Source of the DNA: Neisseriaceae bacterium
Lineage (GTDB): Bacteria; Pseudomonadota; Gammaproteobacteria; Burkholderiales; UBA11063
Assembly: GCA_003963245.1 (NCBI GenBank)
Contig: RXJX01000020.1
Location: 62,001-126,000, forward strand
Length of the DNA: 64,000 nucleotides
Reading direction: 5' to 3'
Made by a program: the position numbers and the translations under genes. The notes beneath the pieces were generated by a model that saw only the letters and a list, made by a program, of their open reading frames with translations, was not told where the DNA came from and did not search any database. Positions 27,788-37,180 of this stretch are shown here, one piece after another (the first letter of the stretch is position 1; every line of letters begins with the position of its first letter).

Positions 27788-29305
27788 TTATTGGTAATTA
27801 ATCATTACCGCAAAGATAATGAAAGCAGCACTTAGCAACATTAAATAAAGATAAAACTTAATGATAAATTTAAGCCATACGCTATAATCAATCCGAGAAA
27901 CTCCCAATGTTCCCATCAATGCTGCAGAAGTTGGCATAATGCAATGAGTCCAGCCATCGCCAAGTTGAAAGGCGAGGACGGCAATTTGACGACCAACTCC
28001 AACTAAATCAGATAATGGAGCCATTAATGGCATAGTTAATGCAGCTTGACCAGAACCAGAGGTAACAAATATATTAAAAATTGACTGAAATAAAAACATT
28101 GCGATAGCTGAGGCATATTCGTTTAGCCCACTGAGTAAGTTCGCAGAAGCGTGAAGTACCGTATTTAACATAGTAAACTGTGTTGCATCAGCACCACCCA
28201 TCATGAGGATAATACCATGTGCCATTCCTACGATTAATGCCGCTGGCAACAAGTCGGCTGCGCCACTTTTAAATGATTTTGCCATGACATTAAGATTCAT
28301 TCCATTAATTTTTGCCAATGTGCTGATTATGCCGATAATTAATCCCATTGCAAAAAATTGGGTTGCAATTTCTGGGATATAGTACGCTTTAGCAATTACA
28401 CCGTAAACAACCCATACAATACCAAGTGCGAGTACTACAATGATTAACCAAGAGGCAAAACCAAAGTGCTGTTTAACATTAATTTCTGCTAATTGCTCGC
28501 GGAAGTAATTGTCACTGTCATGGCTTAATGATTTACGTGGATTATTTTGAATTGATCGGGCATAAACTACGCTATAAATCATTATTGATGCGGTAAATAC
28601 CGCCCACATTGTAATTCTAAATAGTGAACCAGACAAAACCGGAACATTAGCAATACCTTGCGCAATTGCGACTGAGAATGGATTCATCCATGAGGTAGCA
28701 AAACCAACCTGAGTAGCTAAATAAGTCACAAGTACACCAGTTAGGGCATCATAACCCATTGCGACCATCATAGGTGCTAAAATTAAAGCAAAAGCAATTG
28801 CTTCCTCACCCATACCAAAAACTGCACCGCCAATAGAAAAGATTAAAGCCATGACAGGAAGAATTAAAATCTTACGTGTACTCATTTTTGCAATTAATTT
28901 CATCATTCCTGCTTCAATTACGCCGCTACGCATGATAATACCAAATGCACCACCAATAATGAGAATAAATGCCATCACCCCAACAGCACCACCATTTCGA
29001 TCACCAGATGTGATACCATCATAAACAAAATTTAAAAAACCTGGTTTGCCATCATTAGCGAAAATAGCAGGAGGATTGTGTACTACCTTACCGTTGGAGT
29101 CTGTTTGTATTTGATAACTGCTGGCAACTAAAACGCTGCGTGTTTTTGTCACACCATCTGCGTTATAACTAACTTTTTGTGTGTCAAATTTTCCAGCTGG
29201 TACAAAAAAACTTAATAGATAAACTAGAAATACAACCCCAAATAAAATAACCAGCGTATCTGGCATGGCAATGTATTTAGACTTTTTCTCATTTGATTCG
29301 TTCAT
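27788..29305 (-). CDS. YfcC-family permease
   Basis: A 505-residue polytopic membrane protein of the YfcC/DcuC-like group (PF03606). Recognisable blocks are the first helix FLVYLLSFFVPAGKF, then GAFGIIMRSGVIEAG, GMGEEAIAF and SGSGQAALTMPLMAPLSDLVG. Members are thought to move amino acids or dicarboxylates; the substrate here is unknown. The start at 29305 is preferred because GGAG lies seven bases upstream; an in-frame ATG four codons earlier lacks an RBS. Confidence 0.82.
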   Translation of the reverse strand: MNESNEKKSKYIAMPDTLVILFGVVFLVYLLSFFVPAGKFDTQKVSYNADGVTKTRSVLVASSYQIQTDSNGKVVHNPPAIFANDGKPGFLNFVYDGITSGDRNGGAVGVMAFILIIGGAFGIIMRSGVIEAGMMKLIAKMSTRKILILPVMALIFSIGGAVFGMGEEAIAFALILAPMMVAMGYDALTGVLVTYLATQVGFATSWMNPFSVAIAQGIANVPVLSGSLFRITMWAVFTASIMIYSVVYARSIQNNPRKSLSHDSDNYFREQLAEINVKQHFGFASWLIIVVLALGIVWVVYGVIAKAYYIPEIATQFFAMGLIIGIISTLAKINGMNLNVMAKSFKSGAADLLPAALIVGMAHGIILMMGGADATQFTMLNTVLHASANLLSGLNEYASAIAMFLFQSIFNIFVTSGSGQAALTMPLMAPLSDLVGVGRQIAVLAFQLGDGWTHCIMPTSAALMGTLGVSRIDYSVWLKFIIKFYLYLMLLSAAFIIFAVMINYQ

Positions 29306-29429
29306 TGGCGGCTCCATAAGTTTAAAAGAATACTAGCTCTATAATTTAGCATATATCTTATCGTTATATGGGATAATAGCAACATTAATCTAATTTATTA
29401 TAAGTTAACATTGAATGAATGGAGTGGTT

Positions 29430-30005
29430 ATGCGCGTACTTAAGTTATTTTTTATGGTCGCAATAGTATTTGGTTCTATGAGTTTAGTGCATGCAGAAAG
29501 TACTGTTACTCCGATTGGAGATTTTAAAATTGATAAATATTTGGGAACTTGGTACGAAATAGCACAGTTACCAAATCGCTTTGAAAAAAAGTGCATTGCA
29601 CCGATCACTGCAACCTATTCAATAGATCCTAATAATATTGATAAAGTGATGGTAGTTAATAAGTGCAGTAGAGATGGCGATGGTCCAAGTATCGCAGATG
29701 GTATTGCGTCCTTTGTTGAATCAGCGAATGTAGGTAAGTTAGAAGTAACGTTTTTACCTAAATATCTAAGATGGCTGCCTGTTGGATATGGTGATTATTG
29801 GGTGCTTTATGTCGATTATGAAAAAATAGCATTAGTTGGTAGCCCAGATCATGATTATCTTTGGATACTTGCCCGTTCAAATAATGTTGATCAAGAATCA
29901 ATAAACAGTGTAATTACTATAGCTAAAAATCAAGGGTTTGAAACAGAAAAACTTATTTTTAACTATGAGAGCCAACATTATGAAAGTACTCCTTCAGCTC
30001 AGTAA
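29430..30005 (+). CDS. blc: Lipocalin (Blc-like), exported
   Basis: A 191-residue lipocalin that should bind lipids or other hydrophobic ligands in the envelope. The signal peptide ends near VHA-ES (residues 23-24). The lipocalin signature is KYLGTWYEIAQLPNRFEKKC. SADGIASFVE-like and YWVLYVDYEKIALVGSPDHDYLWILAR regions follow. E. coli Blc is a lipoprotein, but here the signal peptide has no lipobox, so the protein is probably periplasmic. The start at 29430 has GGAG upstream, while the earlier in-frame ATG does not. Confidence 0.88.
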   Translation: MRVLKLFFMVAIVFGSMSLVHAESTVTPIGDFKIDKYLGTWYEIAQLPNRFEKKCIAPITATYSIDPNNIDKVMVVNKCSRDGDGPSIADGIASFVESANVGKLEVTFLPKYLRWLPVGYGDYWVLYVDYEKIALVGSPDHDYLWILARSNNVDQESINSVITIAKNQGFETEKLIFNYESQHYESTPSAQ

Positions 30006-30306
30006 TTGAGTTAACTTGTATAGACGTTATTCTGTTGATAATCTATTGTGCAGTTTCTAATTTTTGGGGTGATTAACCTAAATAAAATAATACTAGAATG
30101 AAGTAAATTACAACATTATTTAGTTCATTTACTAGAAATTTATTATAATTTGTTACTTAGATTAAGATTACAATCATAATTGAGCTGATTTTAAGGTATA
30201 CTACAAGATTGAGTGTTTTTATTAAACTTTTCTATAATGTTTTTACGGCATAGTGAGTAATTACGTTTATCTTGATAATACCTATAATTTTTTATAAGAG
30301 TAAATA
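30006..30306 (+). promoter_or_regulatory. Gene-free upstream region and promoter of the Anbu operon
   Basis: 301 bases with no gene. The best promoter is TATAAT at 30283-30288, with TTACGT 16 bases upstream (30261-30266). This places the start of transcription only ~12 bases before the first ATG. Another TATAAT lies at about 30145. No operator palindrome is evident. Confidence 0.4.
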
Positions 30307-31725
30307 ATGTTTGATGAAATTTTTGACCAAAACGGCGGCATCCGTCAGCATTATATGCCATATTTAGATTGGCTGAAGAACTGTCCAACTGGATATTTAG
30401 ATCGTAAAATGGCAGAAGCAGATCTGCTATTTAGAAGAATTGGAATAACTTTTGCCGTTTATGGTGAAGAGGAAGGTGCGGAGCGGTTAATTCCTTCTGA
30501 TCCTGTACCGCGAATGATTCCAGCTGCGGAATGGGAATATTTGCAAAAAGGTTTGGAGCAGCGAGTTTTAGCACTAAATCTATTTCTGGAGGATGTTTAT
30601 CATGAAGGGCGTATCCTTAAAGAAGGAATTATACCAGCTGAGAAAATCTATAAAAATGCGCAATTTCAAGCTTGTATGTTAAACATTGATCTTCCTCATA
30701 AGGTTTATTCACAAATTAGTGGGGTTGATTTAATTCGTCACTCTGATGGCAATTATTATGTACTCGAGGATAACTTGCGTATTCCAAGTGGTGTTTCATA
30801 TATGCTGCAAAATCGCAGGATGAGTCGTAAATTATTTCCCGAGCTGTTTGAGAGATATAATGTCGAACCTGTAGATCATTATCCATCGTTACTTCATACT
30901 ACTTTAAAAGAATGTGCGTTTTGCGAAAATCCTACTATTGCAGTACTAACTCCTGGTCCATATAATAGTGCCTATTATGAGCATGCATTTTTGGCAAAAG
31001 AAATGGGAGTTGAGTTAGTTGAAGGGCGAGATCTATTTGTTGAAAATGATCGTGTTTGGATGCGTAGTATTTATGGCGCTAAACCGGTTGATATCTTATA
31101 TCGTCGGGTCGATGATGCATTTTTAGACCCACTGGCGCTTAATCCTGATTCGTATTTGGGTGTTCCAGGATTAGTTCAAGCTTATCGTGCAGGTGGCGTT
31201 GCTTTAGCTAATGCACTAGGTACTGGTGTTGCAGATGATAAATCAATTTATCCATATGTACCTGAGATGATCAAATTCTATTTAGGACAAGATGCAATAT
31301 TACAAAACGTTCCGACGCGGATTTTATCAAATCCCGAAGATTTGAGCTATACTCTGGCTAATTTAGATAAATTAGTAGTTAAAGAAGTTCATGGTGCTGG
31401 TGGTTATGGTATGTTAGTTGGTCCTGCAAGTACCAAAGAGGAACGGGCTCGCTTTGCTGAGATTCTAAAAGCTAAGCCTGATGGTTATATTGCTCAGCCA
31501 ACTCTAAGCCTTTCAACTTGTGGAATTTGGTTAGATGAAGACCTTACACCACGTCATATTGATTTACGTCCATATGTATTATCTGGCGCTAAGGTTCGTG
31601 TTACTCCAGGTGGACTTACTCGCGTAGCATTAACTAAAGGTTCTTTAGTGGTTAATAGCTCTCAAGGTGGCGGAACAAAAGATACTTGGGTATTAAATGA
31701 AAATCAACCAAAAGGAGGGTATTAA
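30307..31725 (+). CDS. Circularly permuted ATP-grasp protein (Anbu operon)
   Basis: A 472-residue protein of the circularly permuted type-2 ATP-grasp family (DUF404/DUF407). This predicted peptide-bond-forming ligase is always found with alpha-E proteins. Family blocks are QHYMPYLDWL near the N-terminus, FLEDVYHEGRIL, VLEDNLRIPSGVSYML, PYNSAYYEHAFLAKEMGVEL, and the ATP-grasp lysine/glycine loop VVKEVHGAGGYGM, ending with the R-x-T-x-GG region VRVTPGGLTRVAL. It is the first of four tightly linked genes. The amide product it makes is unknown. Confidence 0.92.
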   Translation: MFDEIFDQNGGIRQHYMPYLDWLKNCPTGYLDRKMAEADLLFRRIGITFAVYGEEEGAERLIPSDPVPRMIPAAEWEYLQKGLEQRVLALNLFLEDVYHEGRILKEGIIPAEKIYKNAQFQACMLNIDLPHKVYSQISGVDLIRHSDGNYYVLEDNLRIPSGVSYMLQNRRMSRKLFPELFERYNVEPVDHYPSLLHTTLKECAFCENPTIAVLTPGPYNSAYYEHAFLAKEMGVELVEGRDLFVENDRVWMRSIYGAKPVDILYRRVDDAFLDPLALNPDSYLGVPGLVQAYRAGGVALANALGTGVADDKSIYPYVPEMIKFYLGQDAILQNVPTRILSNPEDLSYTLANLDKLVVKEVHGAGGYGMLVGPASTKEERARFAEILKAKPDGYIAQPTLSLSTCGIWLDEDLTPRHIDLRPYVLSGAKVRVTPGGLTRVALTKGSLVVNSSQGGGTKDTWVLNENQPKGGY

Positions 31726-31727
31726 TA

Positions 31728-32630
31728 ATGCTAAGCCGTACCGCATCTAATTTATACTGGATGGCGCGTTATTTAGAGCGTGCAGAATCAACCGCAAGAC
31801 TTCTTGATGCTTGTTTTCAACCAGGAATGCCGTATGCTGGTGATTTAGATAAACTTCGTGCTTTACCATTGCATATTCAAAGTGCATATGCTGATTTCGC
31901 CTTGACAGGTACAGCGTTATCAATAGAAGCCGTTAGTAAGTTTATGATTTCTGGTAATACTCAAGCCTCAATTAGAAATAGTCTTGAACTAGCTCGTGAG
32001 AACGCACGTTCTGAGCGCAGTCGTTTGAGTAGTGAAGTTTGGGAGGCTATCAATCAAACTTGGATTGAGTTTCAGGAAATGCAGCATAAACCACTATCAA
32101 TATTTACGGATTGGTTGCGTCAGCGTGCTTTTATTTTTCAAGGTGCCGTGAGCATTACTATGCCAGAAAATTTAAGTTTGCATTTTCTACGTCTTGGCTT
32201 ATATATTGAGCGCGCAGATCAAACTCTGCGTATCTTAGAAGCAAAACTAGTTTTAGATAGTTTAACTGATTATTCTGATTACTATCATTGGATTATGATT
32301 TTGCGTGCAGTGAGCTCTTTTGAAGCTTATCAGGAAACAATTGCAGCAACTCCATCGCATGACAGAGTCTTTAAATTCTTATTATTTAACAAAACAGTTC
32401 CGCGTAGCGTTCGATATTGCATTGCTAAGATACAGGATTTAATTGAGTTGATTCGTGCGGAAAAACGTCGTCCTTCACTCAAAGTCTGTGGTAGTTTATT
32501 TTTAAAACTTCGCTGTGATGAATGGACTGATATTGTTGATATAGGACAAAGTGATTATATCCAGATGCTGCAAGACGAGGTTGCCGAATTAGCAACTTCG
32601 ATTCATAAAGGTTACTTTGTAACAGTATGA
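31728..32630 (+). CDS. Alpha-E domain protein (DUF403)
   Basis: A 300-residue all-helical protein. The family N-terminus LSRTASNLYWMARYLERAE is diagnostic; ENARSERSRLSSEVWEAIN and IERADQTLRILEAKL follow. Biochemical role unknown; it is the obligate partner of the ATP-grasp protein. Two bases separate it from that gene, and GGAGG gives a strong RBS. It overlaps the transglutaminase gene by four bases. Confidence 0.92.
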   Translation: MLSRTASNLYWMARYLERAESTARLLDACFQPGMPYAGDLDKLRALPLHIQSAYADFALTGTALSIEAVSKFMISGNTQASIRNSLELARENARSERSRLSSEVWEAINQTWIEFQEMQHKPLSIFTDWLRQRAFIFQGAVSITMPENLSLHFLRLGLYIERADQTLRILEAKLVLDSLTDYSDYYHWIMILRAVSSFEAYQETIAATPSHDRVFKFLLFNKTVPRSVRYCIAKIQDLIELIRAEKRRPSLKVCGSLFLKLRCDEWTDIVDIGQSDYIQMLQDEVAELATSIHKGYFVTV

Positions 32631-33430
32631 TATTAAATGTAGAACATCGAACCAGCTATCGTTATGCTGGAACTCTTTTGCGGAGTATTCAGCTTGTTCA
32701 TCTGACGCCTCGCGAAAACGAACGTCAACACGTGATTAGCTGGTCTCTTGAGCTTCCAAATAAAGGAATTGTCAGCAAGGATTGTTTTGGAAACATAACC
32801 CATTACTTTACCTTACAAGGGCGATTTTCTGAGCTTGAGGTTGTTGCACGGGGCATTGTAGAAGTTTTCCCATTTCGGGCTAACATGGAATTAGGAACAC
32901 TACCATCTAGTTATTATCTTAGAATTACTCCGTTAACTGAATTAGGAACGAAGCTGCGCAGTTTTGTTGATGAATTTGTGCAGCAGTATCCTAAATTTAA
33001 GTTCGATGTGAGTAATTCTTTGGCAATGTTAAATGCACTTTCTGCCAAAATTTTGCAGTTGGTGCCTTATACTAGCGGTGCTACATGTGCTACGACCACT
33101 GCGCAAGAAGCATTTGAGCTTGGTGCTGGAGTTTGTCAGGATCATAGCCATATTTTCTTGGGCTGTTGTCGATATTTGGGCTTTCCTGCGCGTTACGTTA
33201 GTGGTTATCTACATACTGATGATAGCAGTCATTTGGCAAGCCATGCTTGGTCTGAAATTTGGCTGGGAAGTTGGTACAGTTTTGATGTAAGTAATCAGTG
33301 CTCGGCAGGAGAACAGTATATTGAATTAGCGTACGGTCTAGATTTTTTAGATAGTAGCCCTATTCGCGGTAGTAGAATTGGTGGCGGCGATGAAATTTTG
33401 ACGGTTAAATCATTAGTGACGGAACAATAG
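32627..33430 (+). CDS. Transglutaminase-like cysteine protease (Anbu operon)
   Basis: A 267-residue cytoplasmic protein (no signal peptide). The N-terminal beta domain begins NVEHRTSYRY. The papain-like transglutaminase core has catalytic Cys in GAGVCQDHSHIF, His in ASHAWSEIW and Asp in YSFDVSNQC. Predicted to hydrolyse or exchange amide bonds, possibly reversing the ATP-grasp reaction. The start overlaps the alpha-E stop (ATGA). Confidence 0.92.
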   Translation: MILNVEHRTSYRYAGTLLRSIQLVHLTPRENERQHVISWSLELPNKGIVSKDCFGNITHYFTLQGRFSELEVVARGIVEVFPFRANMELGTLPSSYYLRITPLTELGTKLRSFVDEFVQQYPKFKFDVSNSLAMLNALSAKILQLVPYTSGATCATTTAQEAFELGAGVCQDHSHIFLGCCRYLGFPARYVSGYLHTDDSSHLASHAWSEIWLGSWYSFDVSNQCSAGEQYIELAYGLDFLDSSPIRGSRIGGGDEILTVKSLVTEQ

Positions 33431-33439
33431 GGGTATTAT

Positions 33440-34192
33440 ATGACATATTGTGTAGCGATAAAAATTAAAGAAGGACTTATTTTTGCATCAGATAGCCGGA
33501 CTAATGCCGGAATCGATAATATTTCAGTTTTTTGCAAAACTAGTCGTTTTGAAGTTGCCGGAGAACGGCAAATTTTTTTATTAAATGCAGGTAATCTGGG
33601 TACTACTCAGGAAGTAGTTTCTTTATTACGTAAGGAAGTTGAGCGCGGAGTTGAGAATAATATTCTTCAGTTGGATTCATTATTTGATGTTGCGCGTAGG
33701 GTTGGCGATACTGTCCGTGAAGTTATTAGGCGTTTACCATCATCTAGCTCGGGAATCGATTTTGGATGTTCTTTTCTAGTCGGTGGGCAGATTAAAGGTG
33801 AAGGACAACGCCTATTTATGGTCTATTCTGCAGGTAATTTTATTGAAGCAACCAAGGAAACTCCATTTTTTCAAATAGGGGAGTTAAAGTACGGTAAGCC
33901 TATTTTAGATCGTGTCATTAGCTATGAAACGCCTCTTGGTGATGCGATTAAATGTGCCTTAGTTTCATTTGATTCAACTTTACGCTCCAATTTATCCGTT
34001 GGACTACCGATCAATTTAAGCCACTTACCTCAGCAGTCAATAAATCATGAAGGTGAAATCGAGATTGCAACGCCTATGACCAGTTTAATTGACGAATCAA
34101 ACGAATTATTTCAACAATTACGTCAAGGGTGGTGTGATGGCTTGCAGTATGTATTTAAGACTATTCCTAATCTTGACTGGTGGAAAAAATAG
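33440..34192 (+). CDS. Anbu, proteasome-like peptidase
   Basis: A 250-residue bacterial proteasome homologue (Anbu), related to HslV and the 20S beta subunit. After Met removal the N-terminal residue would be Thr1 (MTYCVA). Asp17 (ASDSRTN) and Lys32 (FCKTSRFE) are at the expected positions for an Ntn-hydrolase. Anbu proteins form open helical or ring-like assemblies; their substrates are unknown. It lies nine bases after the transglutaminase and ends the four-gene operon. Confidence 0.93.
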   Translation: MTYCVAIKIKEGLIFASDSRTNAGIDNISVFCKTSRFEVAGERQIFLLNAGNLGTTQEVVSLLRKEVERGVENNILQLDSLFDVARRVGDTVREVIRRLPSSSSGIDFGCSFLVGGQIKGEGQRLFMVYSAGNFIEATKETPFFQIGELKYGKPILDRVISYETPLGDAIKCALVSFDSTLRSNLSVGLPINLSHLPQQSINHEGEIEIATPMTSLIDESNELFQQLRQGWCDGLQYVFKTIPNLDWWKK

Positions 34193-34313
34193 GTATTTGT
34201 TGGATATTGTTGCATCTATAGACTTAATTAACTCTATTTGGGTGGAATTCAAGAGTTTCATGTGTCAAGTACGGTAAAATTGAGTCTTGAAAATAACTAA
34301 TTTACCATGAACT

Positions 34314-35267
34314 ATGCACCTAAGAAAAACCCTTCTGCGCCAGTTAAAAGCAATTCCAATTCTATATTTATTAATAGTTTTGTTTTGGATGATGGTTTTT
34401 GCTGCTGTTGGGTATCGTTACCTTCATGGTTCTTCTAATCTTTCTACCGAAGATATGACGCTACAAACTTCTGGAGATAAGAATTACCTTAATAGTTCTA
34501 CAATAAAATCAAGTTACTTAGATAGTGAATTTATTAATAATTTGGCAAAAGATTCTCAAGATCAGTTGCTAAATGAACAAAATGAAAATCTGCAAGCTAT
34601 TGATTTGCAATTTAATAGTCTTTATACTGAGCTTGGTGTGATTTCTTCCGTTTATGATGTAGATACGAAGAATTATATATTGTTCTTAAATAATATTCCA
34701 TTAGGCCAAGTAGCTAACCCATTGGTAAAATATGCTTTTCGCTTACAAAATAAACAAGTAATTTTAATTTTTGAAGCTGAAAATATTGGTAATGATTCCG
34801 TTTATGCGATGCTTGATCTATCCTCAAGAAATAAGCGAATACTGCATGAAGTTGGCAACTTTGAGAAATTACAAGCAGCCTCTTTGAGTAATGATAAGTT
34901 ATGCGTTAACTTAAAATTTAATGACGCCAGAAAATATAGTGAACAAGATGGTGACTATCAATTGTATCAATATTGCGGAAATGGCAGTTTTAATAAACTT
35001 CTTGATGTTAAGTCTGAAGTATATTATCAAAGTAAATTTGCGGGCATGACTGCTGCACAGATACTTCAGTTAGCTAAACAGGATAAATGCTATGATAGTA
35101 CAACAAAACATTTGGTTTTAAATCACAAATGTGGTTATGGAATTAAATATTGTCATATTTTTAAATCAATTACAAAAGAGGTAAATAGTGCCAGCTACTT
35201 AGATTTAGAGCATGCTTGCGCGGATCGCGCTCAAACGCGATTATCTCAATCACTTATGTTAAATTAG
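34314..35267 (+). CDS. Membrane-anchored protein of unknown function
   Basis: A 317-residue protein with one N-terminal transmembrane helix (residues 15-37, ILYLLIVLFWMMVFAAVGY) after a basic cytoplasmic tip; the rest is presumably periplasmic. The mid-region is acidic and rich in Asn, Leu and Ser. Six or so cysteines cluster in the C-terminal third (KLCVN, QYCGN, DKCYD, HKCGY, KYCHI, HACAD), suggesting disulfides. No family recognised. It is 121 bases after the Anbu gene, without a strong RBS, and is followed by a good terminator, so membership in the Anbu operon is possible but unproven. Confidence 0.6.
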   Translation: MHLRKTLLRQLKAIPILYLLIVLFWMMVFAAVGYRYLHGSSNLSTEDMTLQTSGDKNYLNSSTIKSSYLDSEFINNLAKDSQDQLLNEQNENLQAIDLQFNSLYTELGVISSVYDVDTKNYILFLNNIPLGQVANPLVKYAFRLQNKQVILIFEAENIGNDSVYAMLDLSSRNKRILHEVGNFEKLQAASLSNDKLCVNLKFNDARKYSEQDGDYQLYQYCGNGSFNKLLDVKSEVYYQSKFAGMTAAQILQLAKQDKCYDSTTKHLVLNHKCGYGIKYCHIFKSITKEVNSASYLDLEHACADRAQTRLSQSLMLN

Positions 35268-35276
35268 TGTTAAAAT

Positions 35277-35303
35277 AAAAAGTCGTTATTATAACGACTT
35301 TTT
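35277..35303. terminator. Bidirectional terminator between orphan membrane gene and hcp
   Basis: AAAAAGTCGTTAT and ATAACGACTTTTT form perfect 13-base arms with A/T tracts on both ends, located between two convergent genes. Confidence 0.9.
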
Positions 35304-35320
35304 ATTTAGCATTAAAGGAT

Positions 35321-36982
35321 CTAAGCATTATAAGTTTGAGCTAAATCTTTACTAGCAACTCCGGTTGGGTGAAGTTTGAATTTTTCTACTAATATATTTA
35401 CTACATTTGGTGTTAAAAATGCGGGTAAAGTTGGACCTAAATAAATATTTTCAATTCCCAAATAGAGTAATGTTAATAATACAGCTGCAGCTTTTTGTTC
35501 AAACCATGAAATAATTAGTGATAATGGTAACTGATTAACACTACAATTAAATGCTTCAGCTAAAGCTACTGCAACTTGAATTGCCGAATATGCATCATTA
35601 CATTGTCCCATATCTAATAAGCGTGGAATACCGCCAATATCACCAAAATCATCTTTATTAAAACGATATTTACCACAGCCAAGAGTTAAGATTATGCTGT
35701 CTTTAGGTACTTGATGAGCAAATTCAGTATAATAATTGCGTCCGCTCTTAGCTCCATCACAACCGCCAATCAGGAAGAAATGCTTAATTGAGCCATTTTT
35801 TACTAATTCAATCACTTGAGGTGCTGCATTTAATACTGTTTTACGGGCAAAGCCAGTGGTAATGAATTTAGCTTCATTTGCATCTGAACTAAATCCCGGT
35901 GCCGCTAGCGCTGCGCTAATTACAGGAGAATAGTCATGGTTTTCAATATGAGGAATACCAGCCCAACCAACTGCGTGGGTAGTAAATAAGCGTTGGTTAT
36001 AACTATTTTGTGGTTGAATCAGGCAATTGGTAGTCATCACAATACTACCTGGGAACGCCGCAAATTCAGTTTGTTGATCTTGCCAAGCGCCACCATAATT
36101 ACCCACTAAATGTGGATATTGTTTAAATTTGGGGTATGCAAGAGCAGGTAGTAGTTCACCGTGAGTATAAACATTAATTCCTTTACCTGTAGTTTGCTTA
36201 AGAATATCTTCTAAATCATTTAATGCATGTCCACTGACCAAAATACATTTACCTTTAAGCGGGGTGATGCGTACTTGTGTTGGCTCTGGATGTCCATATG
36301 TTTCCGTATGTGCTTTATCTAATAACTCCATAGTCTGGTAATTAGTTGCACCCACCTTTAATGCCCATTCCAAATAGGCATTAGCATCATCAGATTCGCT
36401 TGCCAAAAATGCCAGACAATCATGAATCGCTGCATAGATTTGAGGATTCGTGTGTCCAAGCATTTTTGCATGATCAGTGTATGCGGCAAGTCCCTTTAAT
36501 CCAAATAAAACTAAGCCATATAAGCCAGTTAAGTCTTCGTTTAAGTTTAAAGAACGCATATCAAATCCAATTGAATCCGCTTGTTCTAATAATCCATCCA
36601 AGCCAGTCGCAGCTTGATAATTTGCAGCTGTTAGATTAGGTTGTTTTGGAACTATTCCTTGTGCTTCACAGGCTGCTATGTAGCGTGCAGAGAGTTCTTC
36701 TCTCATAGCTACAGCTTGATGAATGTAATTTTGCATTCTTTGCGGATCAAAATTAACATTGGTTAATGTCGAAAATAATGCCTCAGCAACAAATGCATCA
36801 ATTTTGGGATCAATTACGCCAATGGTTCTAGCACTTTGTGCATAGATGCTAAGACCAGATAGTGCGTGAATTAATAAATCTTGTAAATTAGCTGTAGTAT
36901 TGTCTTTGCCACAAATACCTAAAGAATTGCATCCTACTCCGGTTGGTGTACGTAAAGTTTGTTCACATTGATAACAAAACAT
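35321..36982 (-). CDS. hcp: Hybrid cluster protein / hydroxylamine reductase
   Basis: A 553-residue Fe-S enzyme reducing nitric oxide or hydroxylamine and also linked to protein S-nitrosylation. The N-terminal cysteines C3, C6, C18 and C24 (C-x2-C-x11-C-x5-C) bind the first cluster. The hybrid cluster ligands sit in ENHDYSP-region, MTTNCLIQP, LTLGCGKYRF and DMGQCNDAYS. RBS AAGGGG is seven bases upstream. The hcr reductase partner is not adjacent. An FNR-type box lies upstream, consistent with expression under nitrosative or low-oxygen conditions. Confidence 0.95.
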   Translation of the reverse strand: MFCYQCEQTLRTPTGVGCNSLGICGKDNTTANLQDLLIHALSGLSIYAQSARTIGVIDPKIDAFVAEALFSTLTNVNFDPQRMQNYIHQAVAMREELSARYIAACEAQGIVPKQPNLTAANYQAATGLDGLLEQADSIGFDMRSLNLNEDLTGLYGLVLFGLKGLAAYTDHAKMLGHTNPQIYAAIHDCLAFLASESDDANAYLEWALKVGATNYQTMELLDKAHTETYGHPEPTQVRITPLKGKCILVSGHALNDLEDILKQTTGKGINVYTHGELLPALAYPKFKQYPHLVGNYGGAWQDQQTEFAAFPGSIVMTTNCLIQPQNSYNQRLFTTHAVGWAGIPHIENHDYSPVISAALAAPGFSSDANEAKFITTGFARKTVLNAAPQVIELVKNGSIKHFFLIGGCDGAKSGRNYYTEFAHQVPKDSIILTLGCGKYRFNKDDFGDIGGIPRLLDMGQCNDAYSAIQVAVALAEAFNCSVNQLPLSLIISWFEQKAAAVLLTLLYLGIENIYLGPTLPAFLTPNVVNILVEKFKLHPTGVASKDLAQTYNA

Positions 36983-37046
36983 AATTAAGCCCCTTTTTAA
37001 TAGTTTAGTAATTTAATCTGATATTGCCATTAAAGTCTACGTGGAT

Positions 37047-37098
37047 ATTATAGCAAACTTGCAAATAATATGCAACAATAAAGAATGATAATTATCAA
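37047..37098. promoter_or_regulatory. FNR/NnrR-type box and hcp -10 element
   Basis: ATGATAATTATCAA (37085-37098) is one mismatch from the FNR/DNR-class consensus TTGAT-N4-ATCAA. On the minus strand, TATAAT occupies 37052-37047. The predicted hcp start of transcription (~37040) puts the box centre near -51. That is not the ideal -41.5 but one helical turn away. The box also lies upstream of the divergent membrane-protein gene. Confidence 0.5.
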
Positions 37099-37180
37099 AA
37101 TAACTAAGTATACTGATAATTGGTATAATTGTGGACTTTACCGTAAGATGGTCAAAGCTTTTCAGTTAAAAGAGAGTAGA

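Noticed and set aside
37085..37098. The palindrome upstream of hcp as a Fur box.
   Set aside because: It is too short for the 19-base or 7-1-7 Fur consensus and fits the FNR-type spacing better.
37085..37180. Upstream start of the polytopic membrane protein at 37085.
   Set aside because: It would place the FNR-type box and leader inside the coding region and has no RBS; the GTG at 37181 is better supported.
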